Counted from the stretch's first letter, positions 10,991 to 22,909 are shown. The stretch is DNA of 64,000 nucleotides from Paramecium octaurelia (GCA_905182995.1 CAJJDP010000065.1:424995-488994); one strand, 5' to 3'. Notes: generated from the sequence alone by a model not told the origin. Numbers and translations are program-made.

Positions 10991-13796
10991 ATGAATCCAA
11001 CTTGTTCTTAAAAGTTTTGTTTAAATTATATTTTGTTATTATAATTGATAATTTTTTAGCACTTCAATTAATAAACCTTAATCTGATTAAAAATAAATGT
11101 TAATGAAAAACTATCAACTCATTAGTGAACTAACTAGTAAATTGTCAAATTTTGAGGTTCAAAATAGTCTAATTATTTATATTCAAACTTAGAATACAAT
11201 TATCGAACTAAAAAATAGGAATAAATGTTAGAACTCAAAGAATTTGATTTGATGTCAATAACAGAAAAGGAAACTGGAAGTGAGTGTGTTACTTAAAGAT
11301 TGTATTAAAATGAAAAAGATTAATTCAGAGAATGTGTGGTCAAATTCGAAAGTCTAATATTCACATTTATATAGATGATTGTAGGGTAAATTTGTTATCT
11401 AAGTGTTTGTGTTTAGAATAATAATCCTAAGATGAATGAGTATAATTTATTTAAATGTTTAAAATAAAAAATTAAAACAAGTCCGAATTAGATTGATAAA
11501 TAAAAAAATAAAATGAAAAAGCAAGCTAAATCAAGGAGTCCTGATTAATATATTGAATAATTTCTAAAGAATCAATAAAAAGTAGAGGAAGATGAGTTTT
11601 AAACATTAGAGTTAACAAGAATGACCTCACTTAACAAAATTAATACTGACGGCTAAAACTTTTATATAAATATTTTGCATGGTAATTAAGAAATGACAAT
11701 AAATCTTTCTTAATATTTACATGAATAGGTAAGCTTATAAATATAATTTAGTATGCTTTGAATCATTCCTTCAAAAATTACCCTCCAGAATAATATTATG
11801 GTAATTGTGAATACAAATTAAAAATTATTAAGGTTGATTAATGCAAAATGGAACACAGAACCACTTAAATGTAATTTAGGTATATTGATTAATAAATTAA
11901 ATAAATAGATTAGATGAGGGAAAAGGTATTGCATATTATAGAGTTGGTGTAGAGGATGATGGAACTCCAACTGGCATAAATTTAGATGAAATGTTGGTAT
12001 CAATTTAATGGCTAATTAAATTTGCAAATAATAACAAAGCGGAAATAATATTATAGAAGATGCATTAAGGAAGAACCAATTCATAAAAGATAGCAGAATT
12101 CATGGTTAGAAGAAGGCTCTAAGACTCAATTAAGACTGATATTAGAATAGTGATGTTGGGATAGGTGAACTCTGGTAAGTCCTCTTTAATTGGGATGATC
12201 ACAACAGGTAAATCAAATATTGGAAGACAATAATTTGGCAAATTATTTAGATAGGTTGTCGGATTTGATAGCAAAGGCAAAGTTGTGAATAAACTCAATC
12301 TGTTAGGATAAGAAAAAGAAGATGAATATGTTTTTGAAAATGCTACAAAAATCATAACTTTTATTGATCTAAAGGAAAGTCAACATTATAATAATAATGA
12401 AGCAATGTAAAATATTTAATCTCAATTTCCTAATTACTTTCTGTTGGTTATAAATGCTATTTAGTAATTAGGAGCAGAATTTATTTAATAATTAAAATTA
12501 ACATTATCTTAATAGATTCCGATTTTCATTGTGGTTACTCATGCTGATAAATTGAAAGATGATTATGAATTAGAAATACTATTGTTTAATATTAGATAAA
12601 AGGTAAAGTAGCATATCATCAAAACAATTCCTATTATTTTAGTCAGATCGACTGAAGATGTTATGTTATTTAGTAAATAAATAATAGATTAGTATGAAAA
12701 GGAAACTGTCATACCAGTTTTTATTCTATCCAATTTAGAATATAAAACCCATAACTTGTTTCTATAATTTTTGAATCAATTACCTTTAAGAAATGAATTT
12801 ACCAATAATAATACTCAACCAGTTGAATTTGGTATTCATTAAACCTTTGAAATTGCTCTGAATAAATAAATCAATGATGAATAACCAACAATTGAATCTG
12901 AAAGCTTCACTGTTGAAGATGTAAATATTTTTAATTAAATTTAGTTAACTTTAAGATCCAACAAAGGATTAATTCAAGTACAAGATAGGAAATTATTAAT
13001 CTTAGGAGGAACTGTAACAAAAGGCATCATAAAAAAAGGGTAATCTTTATTGATGGGCCCAGATAAAATGGGAAACTTTTATCCTGTTTAAGTTTAAAAT
13101 CTGTAATCTAATAGAGTTAAAGTGAAGTCAGCTTTAAGTGGTCAACTGTGTACAGTCTAATTTTCACTTGTCAATTCTTATGTAAAAAACTTTGGAACTG
13201 TTGAAAATCCAATAAGAAGAGGAATGGTTTTGGTTGATTCTAAGCTTAAACCTAATAGTTACACGATTTTCATTGTTAATTTATAATTTTTTTCAGCAGG
13301 GTGGAAACAATTTCAATAATAATAATAATAGTAAGAGTTGATATCTTTGAATCAAACTTAATACTTAAATGCTTCTAATGAAAAGATAAGTTTATCCTAA
13401 TCTCATGAATTATTAGTTCATACACCATATTCCAAGTAAGTAGATATTAAATTAGATAAATTTGCTTAATTTTGGAAAATCTGCATCAAAATCCCTTTAT
13501 GTTGGTTAAACAACCTAATTTGTCAAGATAACCTTCAAGATCTGTTGAGGGTAAACTTGCTTCGTCATCCTCAAAGTATCTTTAAAAAAGTAAATCAAAA
13601 AGAGAGAAAGTTTAATAAAGTATTGTCATGTATAAACTATTTAGAAACAAATGTATTTGAAATTAAATCTGGTGAAACACTATCCTTAAAATTGAGATTT
13701 AAATATTAAAGTGAATATTTGACATAAGGTATGAAAATAGTTATTATGGAATAAAAATTTTCTGCTTTTGGACATGTGGTATCGATGGAAATTTGA
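10991..13796 (+). CDS. GTPBP1/GTPBP2-like translational GTPase relative with degenerate G motifs
   Basis: Recognisable from EYKLKIIKVD...EHRTTQMQFRLDEGKG and YYRVGVEDDGTPTG, a GTPBP1-family signature, followed by a G domain, a beta-barrel domain (GTVTKGIIKKGQSLLMGPD) and a second barrel (NVFEIKSGETLSLKLRF). P-loop GQVNSGKSS is intact, but the switch II motif, DLAGH in relatives, reads DLKES (about 12365), and the NKxD position reads THAD. Introns assigned: 11035-11059, 11352-11374, 11386-11416, 11729-11751, 11880-11908, 13436-13455 and 13620-13644. The 5' part is a coiled-coil-like extension; to join it I must assume one missing base in the A6 run at 11210-11215. The true start could be as late as 11431 or the next Met. 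Confidence 0.75.
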
Positions 13797-13928
13797 GATT
13801 TATTATTTAAGCAATTCTTATTAATGGTTGAATAAGAATATATAATTTAGTAAGTCACTGTAGTTTTGAAAGTGTTTAAGTTTAAATAAGTCTTTTGGAT
13901 ATTAATTAAATATATATATATTAATAAA

Positions 13929-14359
13929 ATGTCCAATAATCCTGCGTTGTAAAAGTTTTTATAGAACAATCCATTCATAGAAGGGATTGTACTAATGGAT
14001 AAGGAAGGAATAGAGTAAGAAATTTAGAGAAACTTAGGATTATAGGAGCATTCTAAAATGAAAATAACAAGTTGAGAACAGGAGCATAATCATTGATGTA
14101 TGTCGTGGCTATTCAGTAATGCAATGAAAATTTAAGAAAACTTTCTGATTCTGAAACAAAACAAATTACATTAGTTTATGAGTATTGAATGGTTTGTAAA
14201 CTTAGTGAATGGATTCTATATTTCGAAATTTGGTCCCATTCAATTTTGATATTTTATTGCAATGTCAAAGCAAACATAGTGTCATTAAAATAACTTGGAC
14301 AGGAATTAAAGCGCCTACTTTAGTCTTATAATGATTTATTAGAAAAATAGTAAAAATGA
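13929..14359 (+). CDS. LAMTOR3 (MP1)-like roadblock-fold scaffold protein
   Basis: 127 aa after introns 14015-14037 and 14182-14205, close to the usual 124 aa. The frame shows NNPFIEGIVLMDKEGIEI, NNKLRTGAQSLMYVVAI, LSDSETKQITLVYDEW and ANIVSLKQLGQELKRLL, aligning along the whole of LAMTOR3. In other eukaryotes LAMTOR3 pairs with LAMTOR2 in the Ragulator complex that recruits Rag GTPases and TORC1 to lysosomes and also binds MEK1. The family assignment comes from recognised pattern and length; a plain roadblock/LC7 protein is the alternative. It sits 24 bp upstream of the next gene on the same strand. Confidence 0.75.
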
Positions 14360-14383
14360 ATTAAATATATTAAATCATTTATA

Positions 14384-15202
14384 ATGTCATTAAGAACATT
14401 TATTTTGATATGTTTGATATTTGTAACATATTGCAAAGAGTCAGGTGAAAAACATCTTACAATTCTAACCCAGTCAATCGGATCTATGTTGGTTTCAGAA
14501 ATTGGAGACAAAGTACATCTATATTTTAAGATAAAACTAGACATTCTTCTTAGCAGCAATTTTGTCTATGAAGTTCAATAGAATGGCAGTATTCGCTGGA
14601 GCAGCAGGAGCTTTAGTATTAATGACAGCAATAAGTTGTGCCTTCGGTATTATAGTTCCAAGTCTTCTACCTCGATTTTACACTGCAATTGTTGTGACAA
14701 TTATATTTTACTTTTTTGGAGCCAAATTACTTTACGAATGGTACCATATGGAGAATGAAGGGGATAAGGAAGAATTGAAATAGGTAGAAATGGAGCTCGA
14801 AGAATTAGATAAAAAACTTTTGAGCAGCCACAAAATTATAGATCCTGAAAATCCATCAGAAGGATAAAAAACAACAAGTAATCATCCGAATTTTATTTAG
14901 ATCTGGCTGCTGTTGTGCCAATTTAATAAATAATATGGTAAGCATTTATAATGACATTTTTGGGAGAATGGGGTGATAGAAGTTAGATAACAACCATCAG
15001 TTTGTCAGCTGTCTAGGATGCAGATATTGTTTTTCTAGGTTGTAGTTTAGGCCATTTAATTTGTACTACTATCGCTGTAGTTGGAGGAAAACTATTAGCA
15101 CATTCAATCTCCGAGAAGACTGTTAATTTGGCTGGAGGAATAGTTTTTATCGTCTTTGGTTTGATGCATACTTACGCTTTAATTACGGGCGATTTAGATT
15201 GA
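14384..15202 (+). CDS. TMEM165/Gdt1 family (UPF0016) cation transporter
   Basis: 255 aa after introns 14513-14540 and 14878-14900. An N-terminal signal or first membrane segment (MSLRTFILICLIFVTYC) precedes two halves, each with the family motif: SEIGDKTFF in the first and GEWGDRSQ in the second. Hydrophobic segments are evident (AVFAGAAGALVLMTAISCAF, FYTAIVVTIIFYFFGA, GGIVFIVFGLMHTYAL), separated by a charged loop with KEELKQVEMELEELDKKL. Relatives in yeast and human Golgi move Ca2+/Mn2+ in exchange for protons and support glycosylation. Intron 1 falls immediately after GDK of the first motif. The gene is complete and of typical size. Confidence 0.9.
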
Positions 15203-15410
15203 TAATTATCAATATATTGATGGCAATTTAAATGAATCTTCTTCATTCTAAAATTTAATTCTTAATCCAAAGCGAAAGAAATTAATCTCAAATAATAGGT
15301 GCAAATTGCTTAATTTATTTGTGGCTCTATGGGAACAGAGTGGGAAATATAGAAGTTTATAAAACTTGAATTGTTTATAAAAAAAAAGAAATCTTATTTT
15401 TAAATAAATA

Positions 15411-16457
15411 ATGGGAAAGAAGGAAACAAAAGATAAAAAGCCTGCTTAATTCAAGTAAATCATTTGTGAATTCCTATTAGAAAGATCTATGAGTTGTTAT
15501 CAAAATACTCCTAAGTGATTATAGTTGGATTAGCTAATGTTGGATCCAAATAAGTATAAGACATTAGAAGAATTTTGGCAAAGAGAAATGCTCTTCTAGT
15601 AATTGGAAAGAATGTATTGAGCCATTTCTATATTTAGACATTGTTTAAGAAAGTTTTGGCAACAAGAGTGTAAGATTTACCAGAAAGCCATGAATATTAT
15701 GAAGATTTGAAGAAATTCGGAGCTGCAATTAAAGAATTAGATGTCCTAAAGAATTAAGTTGCTGGCAAAGTAGGATTCGTATTTACCGATACACCTGTAT
15801 TCGATCTTAAATCTGTTATTGAAGAAAATAAGGTTGAAACACCAGCCAGAGTAGGTGCTATTGCTCCAATTGATGTTGTTATTCCTCCTGGTCCCACTGG
15901 CATGGACCCAGCTTCAATTCAATTCTTCCACGCTTTGCAAATACCAACAAAAATTGAAAAGGGATAAATCTAAATCACCAAAGACTTTGTGGTTTTGAAA
16001 ACAGGATAAAAAGTAGGATAATCATAAGCTGTTTTGTTATAAAAATTGGGAAAGAAACCATTTTTATACGGTATGGAAGTATTGGCTTGTTATGACAATG
16101 GATCTATTTTGAATAAATAACAAGTATCCGTTAATTTGAATGATGTTCTTGCTAAATTCTAAAAGAATGTGACAAACATTTCTGCAATCTCATTGGCTAA
16201 TGGTATTATGATATATCATATTTCTAGGTTGGGTAAATGAGTCTTCAGCTCCATATTTGTTAGCTAATGCTTTCAAGGATTTGGCTGCTATTGGATTGTA
16301 ATCAGGATTTATTTTTGATCAAATTAAACAATCCAATGCTCCAGCTGCAACCACAGCTCCAGTTGCTGCAAAGGTTGAAGATAAACCAGCTTAATAAGCT
16401 CCAGCAAAAGCAGAAGAACCTGAAGAAGATGTTGATATGGGTGGCTTATTCGATTGA
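15411..16457 (+). CDS. RPLP0: 60S acidic ribosomal protein P0 (uL10)
   Basis: 323 aa after introns 15455-15480, 15614-15637 and 16203-16227; typical P0 is about 315-320 aa. Landmarks: KIYELLSKYSQVIIVGLANVG, QDIRRILAKRNALLVIGKN, the ETPARVGAIAPIDVVIPPGP block, TGMDPASIQFF, KKPFLYGMEV and the acidic P-protein tail EEPEEDVDMGGLFD, a variant of the usual EEEDDDMGFGLFD. P0 anchors the P1/P2 stalk that recruits and stimulates elongation factors on the large subunit. The 24-nt second intron is a multiple of three without TGA, so retaining it would add eight residues inside GKN/TLFKKVL without a stop; P0 homology favours removal. Confidence 0.96.
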
Positions 16458-16490
16458 TAAAGTATAGTATAAATAATAATATAAAATAAA

Positions 16491-17663
16491 ATGAGTTTAT
16501 TAGAGAAATTTCTTTTAATTCCAAATGATCTATCAAGTCCTCGATTATTTGCTGTGAGTTAAAAATGGTATCTTGTATAAAAATGCAATTTATAGGTTTG
16601 AGTAATTTCAGGATGAATTAAATTGCTCCAATTCGAATTTCACTTAGATAGATAACTATTCTCTCTGGTAACTCAATCAATAATTGTCATAGTATTTGTT
16701 AGGAAGAATCATAACAATTATAAGGCTTGACTGCAAATTTCTAAACTGAGTTCAACATCAATCCTCAAATAATTAAATAAAATTCGTAAGAGCAAGTTCT
16801 CAAAGCAGATAAACTTTACCAGGTTCATTTTGTGTGCTCAGAAATATGGAATTTCCTGATGCAACACATCAACGGAGGTTTTTATAATCGTTATTCTTCC
16901 ATAGGACCTTGCTTACCAATTTACACAATGGAAATACACAATATCATAAAAAGTAGTATTTATGACTTTACTTTTCTGTCACAACGCGATATCGAATTAT
17001 TACCAAATGATCTCGTAATACCAGTAGACATGACTTAAATGGAGTTCTTGATTTAAAATGAAGATGATTCCTTTACATACCTAACCAAAGTTGTTCCTTT
17101 GGCTTTTACAGTCGAATAAGTTATTAACAAGATACTGGCATCACAATTCAACATATCAAATTATTTATGCTTTAATTAAACAAGCAAAAAGATTATATTA
17201 AATAAAAATTCAACTTTAATCTATGAATTAGAGTTCAAATCTCTGTGGTTTTTTAAACCCAACAAGAGAGACCTTGGATTTTAAGAAAATTTTGATGAAA
17301 TTACCATGTAGTAGGATTTCCAAAATCTCATTACTGATTCAACAGAATCTACTTTTGAATCAAGGGAAATCCAATCAATATTAGACAGCAGTTCAAAATC
17401 ACATGAATTCGAAGATGATATCAACAATTTGAGTATTGCACTTTTATAATTATATAGTGTTGAGAGATATTAATGAATTCAAAAACGAAATCTAAACCAT
17501 TCTCTAATATCATAAAAAATAACCTCTAACATTACTAAAAGAGGAACAGGCCATTGAAAATATAAATCAAATTATCTTATAGATTGAGTAGGAAAACTGT
17601 TTCAAAAAAGAGTAACAAGAAGAAGGAACTAATGATGAACTTATCGATTATTAGGATATTTGA
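16491..17663 (+). CDS. DUSP-domain protein (no ubiquitin protease domain)
   Basis: The N-terminal half resembles a DUSP domain of ubiquitin-specific proteases: LFAVSQKWYLVQK, the TQIDNYSL segment (compare GPIDNSGL) and VCSEIWNFLMQHINGG. The rest is unrecognised and ends in a helical Gln/Glu-rich tail. No Cys or His box of a USP is present, so it may be a stand-alone adaptor. Introns 16668-16692 and 17433-17457 are clear. A third frame correction near 16575-16611 is needed: either a 16-nt intron (16596-16611), a 37-nt intron (16575-16611) or a one-base sequence error; all keep a whole number of codons (about 361-368 aa). The stop lies 12 bp from that of the convergent SUMO-ligase gene. Confidence 0.6.
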
Positions 17664-17675
17664 TTTCATTATAAG

Positions 17676-19271
17676 TCAGTCAGTTTTTATTTGTTTCTTT
17701 ATTCTATCATTTATTTAATATTGATTCTTAAGACGTTGGTTGCACAATTCCCTCAGGACCAAATCTGCTATCTCTCCATTCTCATTGAATTCAACCTCTT
17801 TATTCGATAAACTATTCTCAGATATCAATTCCAAAATCACTTGTTAATAGTCATCTATTAGGAATTTGAAACATTTCAACTTGCAAATAGGACATTTCCA
17901 AATCTTTTTGTCCCTTTGATCATCTATAGCAGTTATAAAATTCTCCAAATCAAAACACTGCAGATGATTACAAAATCGACCTCTAGCTGGAATATTAATT
18001 AATTGTAAAGTGATAGGACATAATAGACTGATTTTTATAGATTTTATTTTGACATCCTTATTTGTAGAGCATTCTTATTTGAATAATTTGAATGAATCTT
18101 CAATACTTAAATAGTTTTTATGATATTGTTTAATATCCAAGATGAATTCTTTGGCATTCAATTAATTAATCGAGAATATACCTAAAAAATAAATACACTA
18201 ATGTTATATTCTAAATTATTTTTTAAACTCCTCATTAGATTTGTATTCAATTAAAGTAATACGATTTTATTCATTATGTTTGATATGATTAGTAATATTA
18301 ATGGAATCATCCTTTCGTTTCTTAACACTATAATTGATGCTTAAAGGTTTGAACTCAGCCAATTTGACTCCATTCATCTGTAATTCCCCATAATCAGGCC
18401 AAGTGATTTCATTTAATCCATCCTTCCCATCTATTCTTAAACATCTAATCTCTATTTGAGATCCCTTATGTTTTACAGGACAATTGAATAAAAAATGCTT
18501 CTCATTTTTGTATTGAAGAAACTATTGAAATGTAGATTGAACTATCTAATCGATCACTTTGTTTTGAGGATTGAGCATTACAAGAGTACAATATGGACAA
18601 ATGAAATCTTGAATATCGTGATTGATTTGCAAACAAAAACCATGAAAATTCTATGAACAAATTTTGCATTATAGAACTTTGGAAGTATTCAATTTAGTTT
18701 TGATTTGCACATACAAACCAGGCTATGAATGACAATAGCATTTCAGAAAGTTAACATCTTATTGTGTTTCATTTTATTTATCATTATTGGATTGAGAATT
18801 TCTCAATTAATTTAATAATTGTTATTCTTTATCCTTAATGAGTTTTAATCTATCACGAATGCCTTCATAATAGATATGAATTTGTTTATTAATGAATTTG
18901 GTTAGTTCTTCTAAAATTGAGTAAGATTTGATGATCTTGTCTTCATAATAAAACATAGTGATTGTAATCAATTATCCTAAATATATAGGTCTTGTAGGAT
19001 TAATATTAGTAGATTATAAACTACATTTCTTCATTCTGAGTAGATGACTAAGTAAACATTCAGTTAATTTAGGGATGAATTGTTTATCCTATTTATATTT
19101 ATTACCACCAAGACACTTAATGATATCCTGTTTTTTTTGTGTTGAAATTTAGTCAACTTTCAACTCCAGACAACCTTGTCTAATGAATTCAGGGACTTTG
19201 AGTTCAATGTCTTATTTAATTGTTAAGAGTTCCTTAGTTATTTCATCTTGAAGTTAATTATTTTAGTTCAT
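17676..19271 (-). CDS. PIAS/SIZ-type SUMO E3 ligase with PHD-like and SP-RING fingers
   Basis: A single uninterrupted frame of 531 aa. An N-terminal helical region (EITKELLTIKQDIELKVPEF...) is followed by a PHD-like finger (LKCYCHSQPG ... CKICSQNFHGFCL ... CPYCTLV), a PINIT-like middle region (GSQIEIRCLRIDGKDGLNE, TWPDYGELQMNGVKLAEF) and an SP-RING (LLCPITLQLINIPARGRFC, NHLQCFDLENF, WKCPICKLK). This order, PHD then PINIT then SP-RING, is that of plant SIZ1. Such ligases bind the SUMO-charged E2 through the SP-RING and promote sumoylation of nuclear proteins. A SAP domain is not obvious at the N-terminus. Its start is 44 bp from the divergent pelota gene. Confidence 0.88.
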
Positions 19272-19315
19272 ATTTTAAATTATTCTACAGAATTTAATAA
19301 AGAAATTAAATTTTA

Positions 19316-20673
19316 ATGAAAATTTTAAGCAAGAAAATAATTAAGGGAGTTGGATTCATAAAAGTAGTACCTGAGGAAGATGATGATTTTTGGCATTTAT
19401 ATAATTTATTGTCTGTTGGAGACATAATAAAGACAAGCACACATAGAAAGATAGTGAAAGAAAGTTATTATAAATATGATTGATTAGGTTAAACTGGTAC
19501 TAAAGTATCTGAGAAAAGAAGAATATTTGTATTTTTGAAGGTTCATGAAATTAATTATTGGGCAGATCAATATCTATTGTTATCAATAAAGGGTAGGAAT
19601 TGCTAAGAATCTCATTGGTTATCTTTGGGTTAGTTTCACACTTACGAAGTTGAATTGAATTAATAAATAGTCATATACAAAGAAAACTGGGATAGATTTC
19701 ATTATGCAATCTTGGATTAGATAAAACAATAGTAAAGTTCATCAGAAGTGGCCGCATTAATAATGGAAGAGGGAGTAGGTCACCTATGTTTGATAGGGTC
19801 AGCTACTACTAGATTGAAGTAAAAAGTAGAGAAATAGATAACGAAGAAGAGAAGCGCTAATGAGTAAAGAGAAAAGGCTATGGAAGAGTTTTTTAAAACA
19901 TGTTTGGCAGCCTTGGAATAAGATTCATTGTTTGAATAAGTAAAGTGTTTGATCGTGGCATCTCCAGGGTAGTAGTACTGATTATAGTGTAGATTTGTAA
20001 AGGATGATTTCTATTTATTTCTGAGAAATACATTTTAGAAGGAGGAGAAATATAAAGGAAAATAGAAAATGCTAGATAAAATCTTTCTAGTAAAATCAAG
20101 TTCTGGCTATTTGAACAGCCTAATGGAAATTTTATAGGATCAATAAGTTTAGTAAAGATTAGAAAATACAAAGTAGAATACTCGGATATATTTAGAGCTA
20201 TGTAAGAAGTGATGATCTTGGAGAAATTCTTTTAATAACTTCGATTAGATATAACCAAGGTGGCTTACGGAAAGAAAGATATTGAATTTGCTCATAGTTT
20301 AGGCGCAATTCAGACTCTACTAATAAGTGATAAAGTGGCAAGAGCCAAAGATCCAAAAGTAAGGAGATAATGGTTGAAAGTGATTGAAGAAATCAAGAAT
20401 AAGGGTGGAGAAGTGTTTATCTTCTCTAGTTTACATCCTTCTGGGAAACAATTGAACAACTATACTGGAATAGCAGCTATCTTATATGTTTCAGTTCAGT
20501 TTGATTATGAAGATGATGATGAAGAAGAAGAGCAAGAAGAACAAGTTGTTTAATAGATTCAATAGCACTAACACTAATTTGCTTAAGATGAATTCAAAAT
20601 GGATGTAGTAGTTTAAAAGAAATTCGAGGAGTTCGGCATGGAAGATGGAGATGATGTTGATGATGATATTTGA
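19316..20673 (+). CDS. PELO: Pelota/Dom34, ribosome-rescue factor
   Basis: 428 aa after introns 19464-19487, 19969-19992 and 20173-20195. N-terminal [20 protein letters not shown] and [17 protein letters not shown], then [39 protein letters not shown], the [20 protein letters not shown] and LLISDKVAR region, and [25 protein letters not shown] at the end of the C-terminal domain. As in all pelota proteins, the GGQ of eRF1 is absent. With Hbs1 it splits stalled ribosomes in no-go and non-stop decay. An acidic, Gln-rich tail ([18 protein letters not shown] ... GDDVDDDI) extends the usual acidic C-terminus. Shares a 44-bp bidirectional start region with the SUMO-ligase gene. Confidence 0.95.
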
Positions 20674-20711
20674 ATGTTAATATACAATTATATAGATAAA
20701 AATATAACATC

Positions 20712-22909
20712 TCATCTTCTGCTGTAAGGATACTTCTTTCTAGCTTTATACAAACCGAGCTTCTTTCTTTCCACTTATCTACTATCAGTTCTTGTTAACA
20801 GTAACTTTCTGAATATTCCCTTGATACTTGGACACATTTTAACGATGGCTCTACTCAAGGCTGAGCATATGCATTGAGATTATGCTGACTGACTTCCTCC
20901 TCTTATTACACTAATGTTTACAATAAGATTATTACACATTCACATCAACTAAACATGAAAGATGAGCCAATTCTAATACTCTCAATGCTGTTCTTCTGTA
21001 TACAGGATGAGTAAAGTAATTGATTAAGTTCTTGCCATTTACTGTCACCTCTCCTACTCCTTTCTTGAGTTACACATAACAAATTGACGACTTTCTTCTT
21101 CCTCTTCCCACATAATAAAGTAGAGAAGATTCACTATAGTCTTTTTCTATTAATTAATCGATTTGGATTGCACTCTTCTCTTTGAAATCCTCAATTTTAA
21201 CTTCTTCTTCAACTACATCCTCAAAATCTGGATCTACATCATCAGCCATCATTGCTGTGCTTGGTACTTCATAAGTATATGGATTTGTATTGTCACTAAA
21301 TGCTTATAATCCATCGTTAATTTATTCCCTATTTAATTTGAAAATATTTGTTAAGTAATGATGGAAGAATTCTAAATTGCTTGGTTGTTAGAACTCTTTG
21401 TATAATTCAACTGAAAATTGATACTCATCTTTTTTCACTTCATCCACCTTCTCCTCAAAGAATTCTTTAACACTAACTTATAATAATTAAATACTGTCTA
21501 TTATAGGGTTGTTTCTTGATGTCCACAAAAGTATCTTGCTATTTGTGGAGCTTAACTTTAGGGAAGATAGTCTAAAATGAAGACCTAAAATCTTTCCAAA
21601 ACAGACTTTGTCCTTTAATCTTCTCTACATCTTAAAATACAGATTCATATCCCTTTATCTTATTATTTGGATCCTTATACAAATCCTTTATGAATTTAGG
21701 AGCACCTAATAACAAAAAGTCTATATTTTCAACAATATCCTACAATTTGACAGGATCAATGATTCTTTTATCAATTTTTTTGGCTTTCATTTGAAGTTAC
21801 AAAGATTATCTATCTAGATTCTTGAGGTATTTATGTATCTATTTTAATTCCCAAATTTCTTGATCTCTTGCATTTATTAGCTTTTTTGGTTCTTTAGGTT
21901 CTTATTATTTATTGGCTAATCTTTTCAAATATGCTCGTTTAACAAAATTTAAATTAACCTTATCTATAATTGACTATTCAGTTTATAATGCCTCTTGACC
22001 ATCAGAGGGTCTGATGTATCTCATTTTTAATAGTCGCTCATCATCTGATATTTCTTCAACAGTGCATCCAGATTCATAGAAATCAAGATCCTTTAGATAG
22101 GCCTTTCCAAAAGTGAGTTATTGATTTTTATCATTATATTTAGGGTCATAAATTTAAAAATCTTCTAAATCCTTTTGCAAATTTTCCCTTGCCATCTCTT
22201 CAGCTACTGCATTCACGGAATTAGCATCTACGTATTTATTTAGAATAGCTTCATCATTAATTTTCTTATCAAAATCTTAAGCATCATCACCTAAAATTTA
22301 TTTTCTTTCCTCCTCTGGTAATTTTTTTATTCCTTCTAAAAATCTATCGAATACAACTTTTCTTGCTTTTGCTATATATTCAGGTGCTTCACTTTTAATC
22401 AACAAATCTTGAGAAGTTTGTAGAAGTTCAGTTTCTGACATTACTCTCTAAATACTTAGATTGTACAAATACCATTTATGATAACAATCCTTAAACTTTA
22501 CGATTGTATTCTGCTTCATATTACTGTCCTTTCTTCATTTTGATATCATAAACGAAATCATCGAAAAATAATCCTAAAGGACAATTCGTCTCTTCATCAA
22601 TGTAGACATGTTTCAATACATTTTATAGTAAATCTTAGCCAGTTTTTTAAGTCGATTCCAATTTATCTTCCTGTTTAGGCTGCATTTCTCTCACTCGTCT
22701 AAATTTAGCTAATTTACATACTGTGTCACTCTGCTTTTAATTTTTGACAATTTCTTCTTATAGACTGCATGCGATTGCTTTTGTGAATCATCATAGGAAG
22801 TAATCTTAGGTCTATAGGCCAAGTCCTCCTTTTCTGGATACAAGGGAGGTACAACGAAAAAATTTCGTTGTGCTACGCAGAACCTCAGTCTGCTCACTAA
22901 TCTGAGCAT
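20712..22909 (-). CDS. MRPS9: Mitochondrial ribosomal protein uS9m with very long N-terminal extension
   Basis: 696 aa after four introns (22731-22765, 22448-22472, 21473-21494, 20911-20935). Only the last 130 or so residues form uS9: KKGVGEVTVNGKNLINYF, RTALRVLELAHLSCLVDVNV, RGGSQSAQSQCICSALSRAI and the C-terminal DSRQVERKKLGLYKARKKYP-YSRR. It begins with MLRLVSRLRFCVAQRNFFV, a plausible mitochondrial targeting peptide. About 550 residues of unrecognised, charged sequence lie between, consistent with the enlarged proteins of ciliate mitoribosomes. The first intron is 35 nt, GTCTAT...CAG, and the least certain junction; the second removes the stop that would otherwise split the gene at the internal Met near 22441. 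Confidence 0.82.

Noticed and set aside
13270..13310. Candidate intron GTTAATTT...TTTCAG in the GTPBP1-like gene
   Set aside because: Splicing leads into an Asn run that soon hits TGA, whereas the unspliced frame continues.
22442..22909. Separate small mitochondrial gene upstream of uS9m
   Set aside because: A 25-nt GTATTT...TAG intron at 22448-22472 joins it in frame to uS9m, and the total is then a whole number of codons; the presequence fits uS9m.
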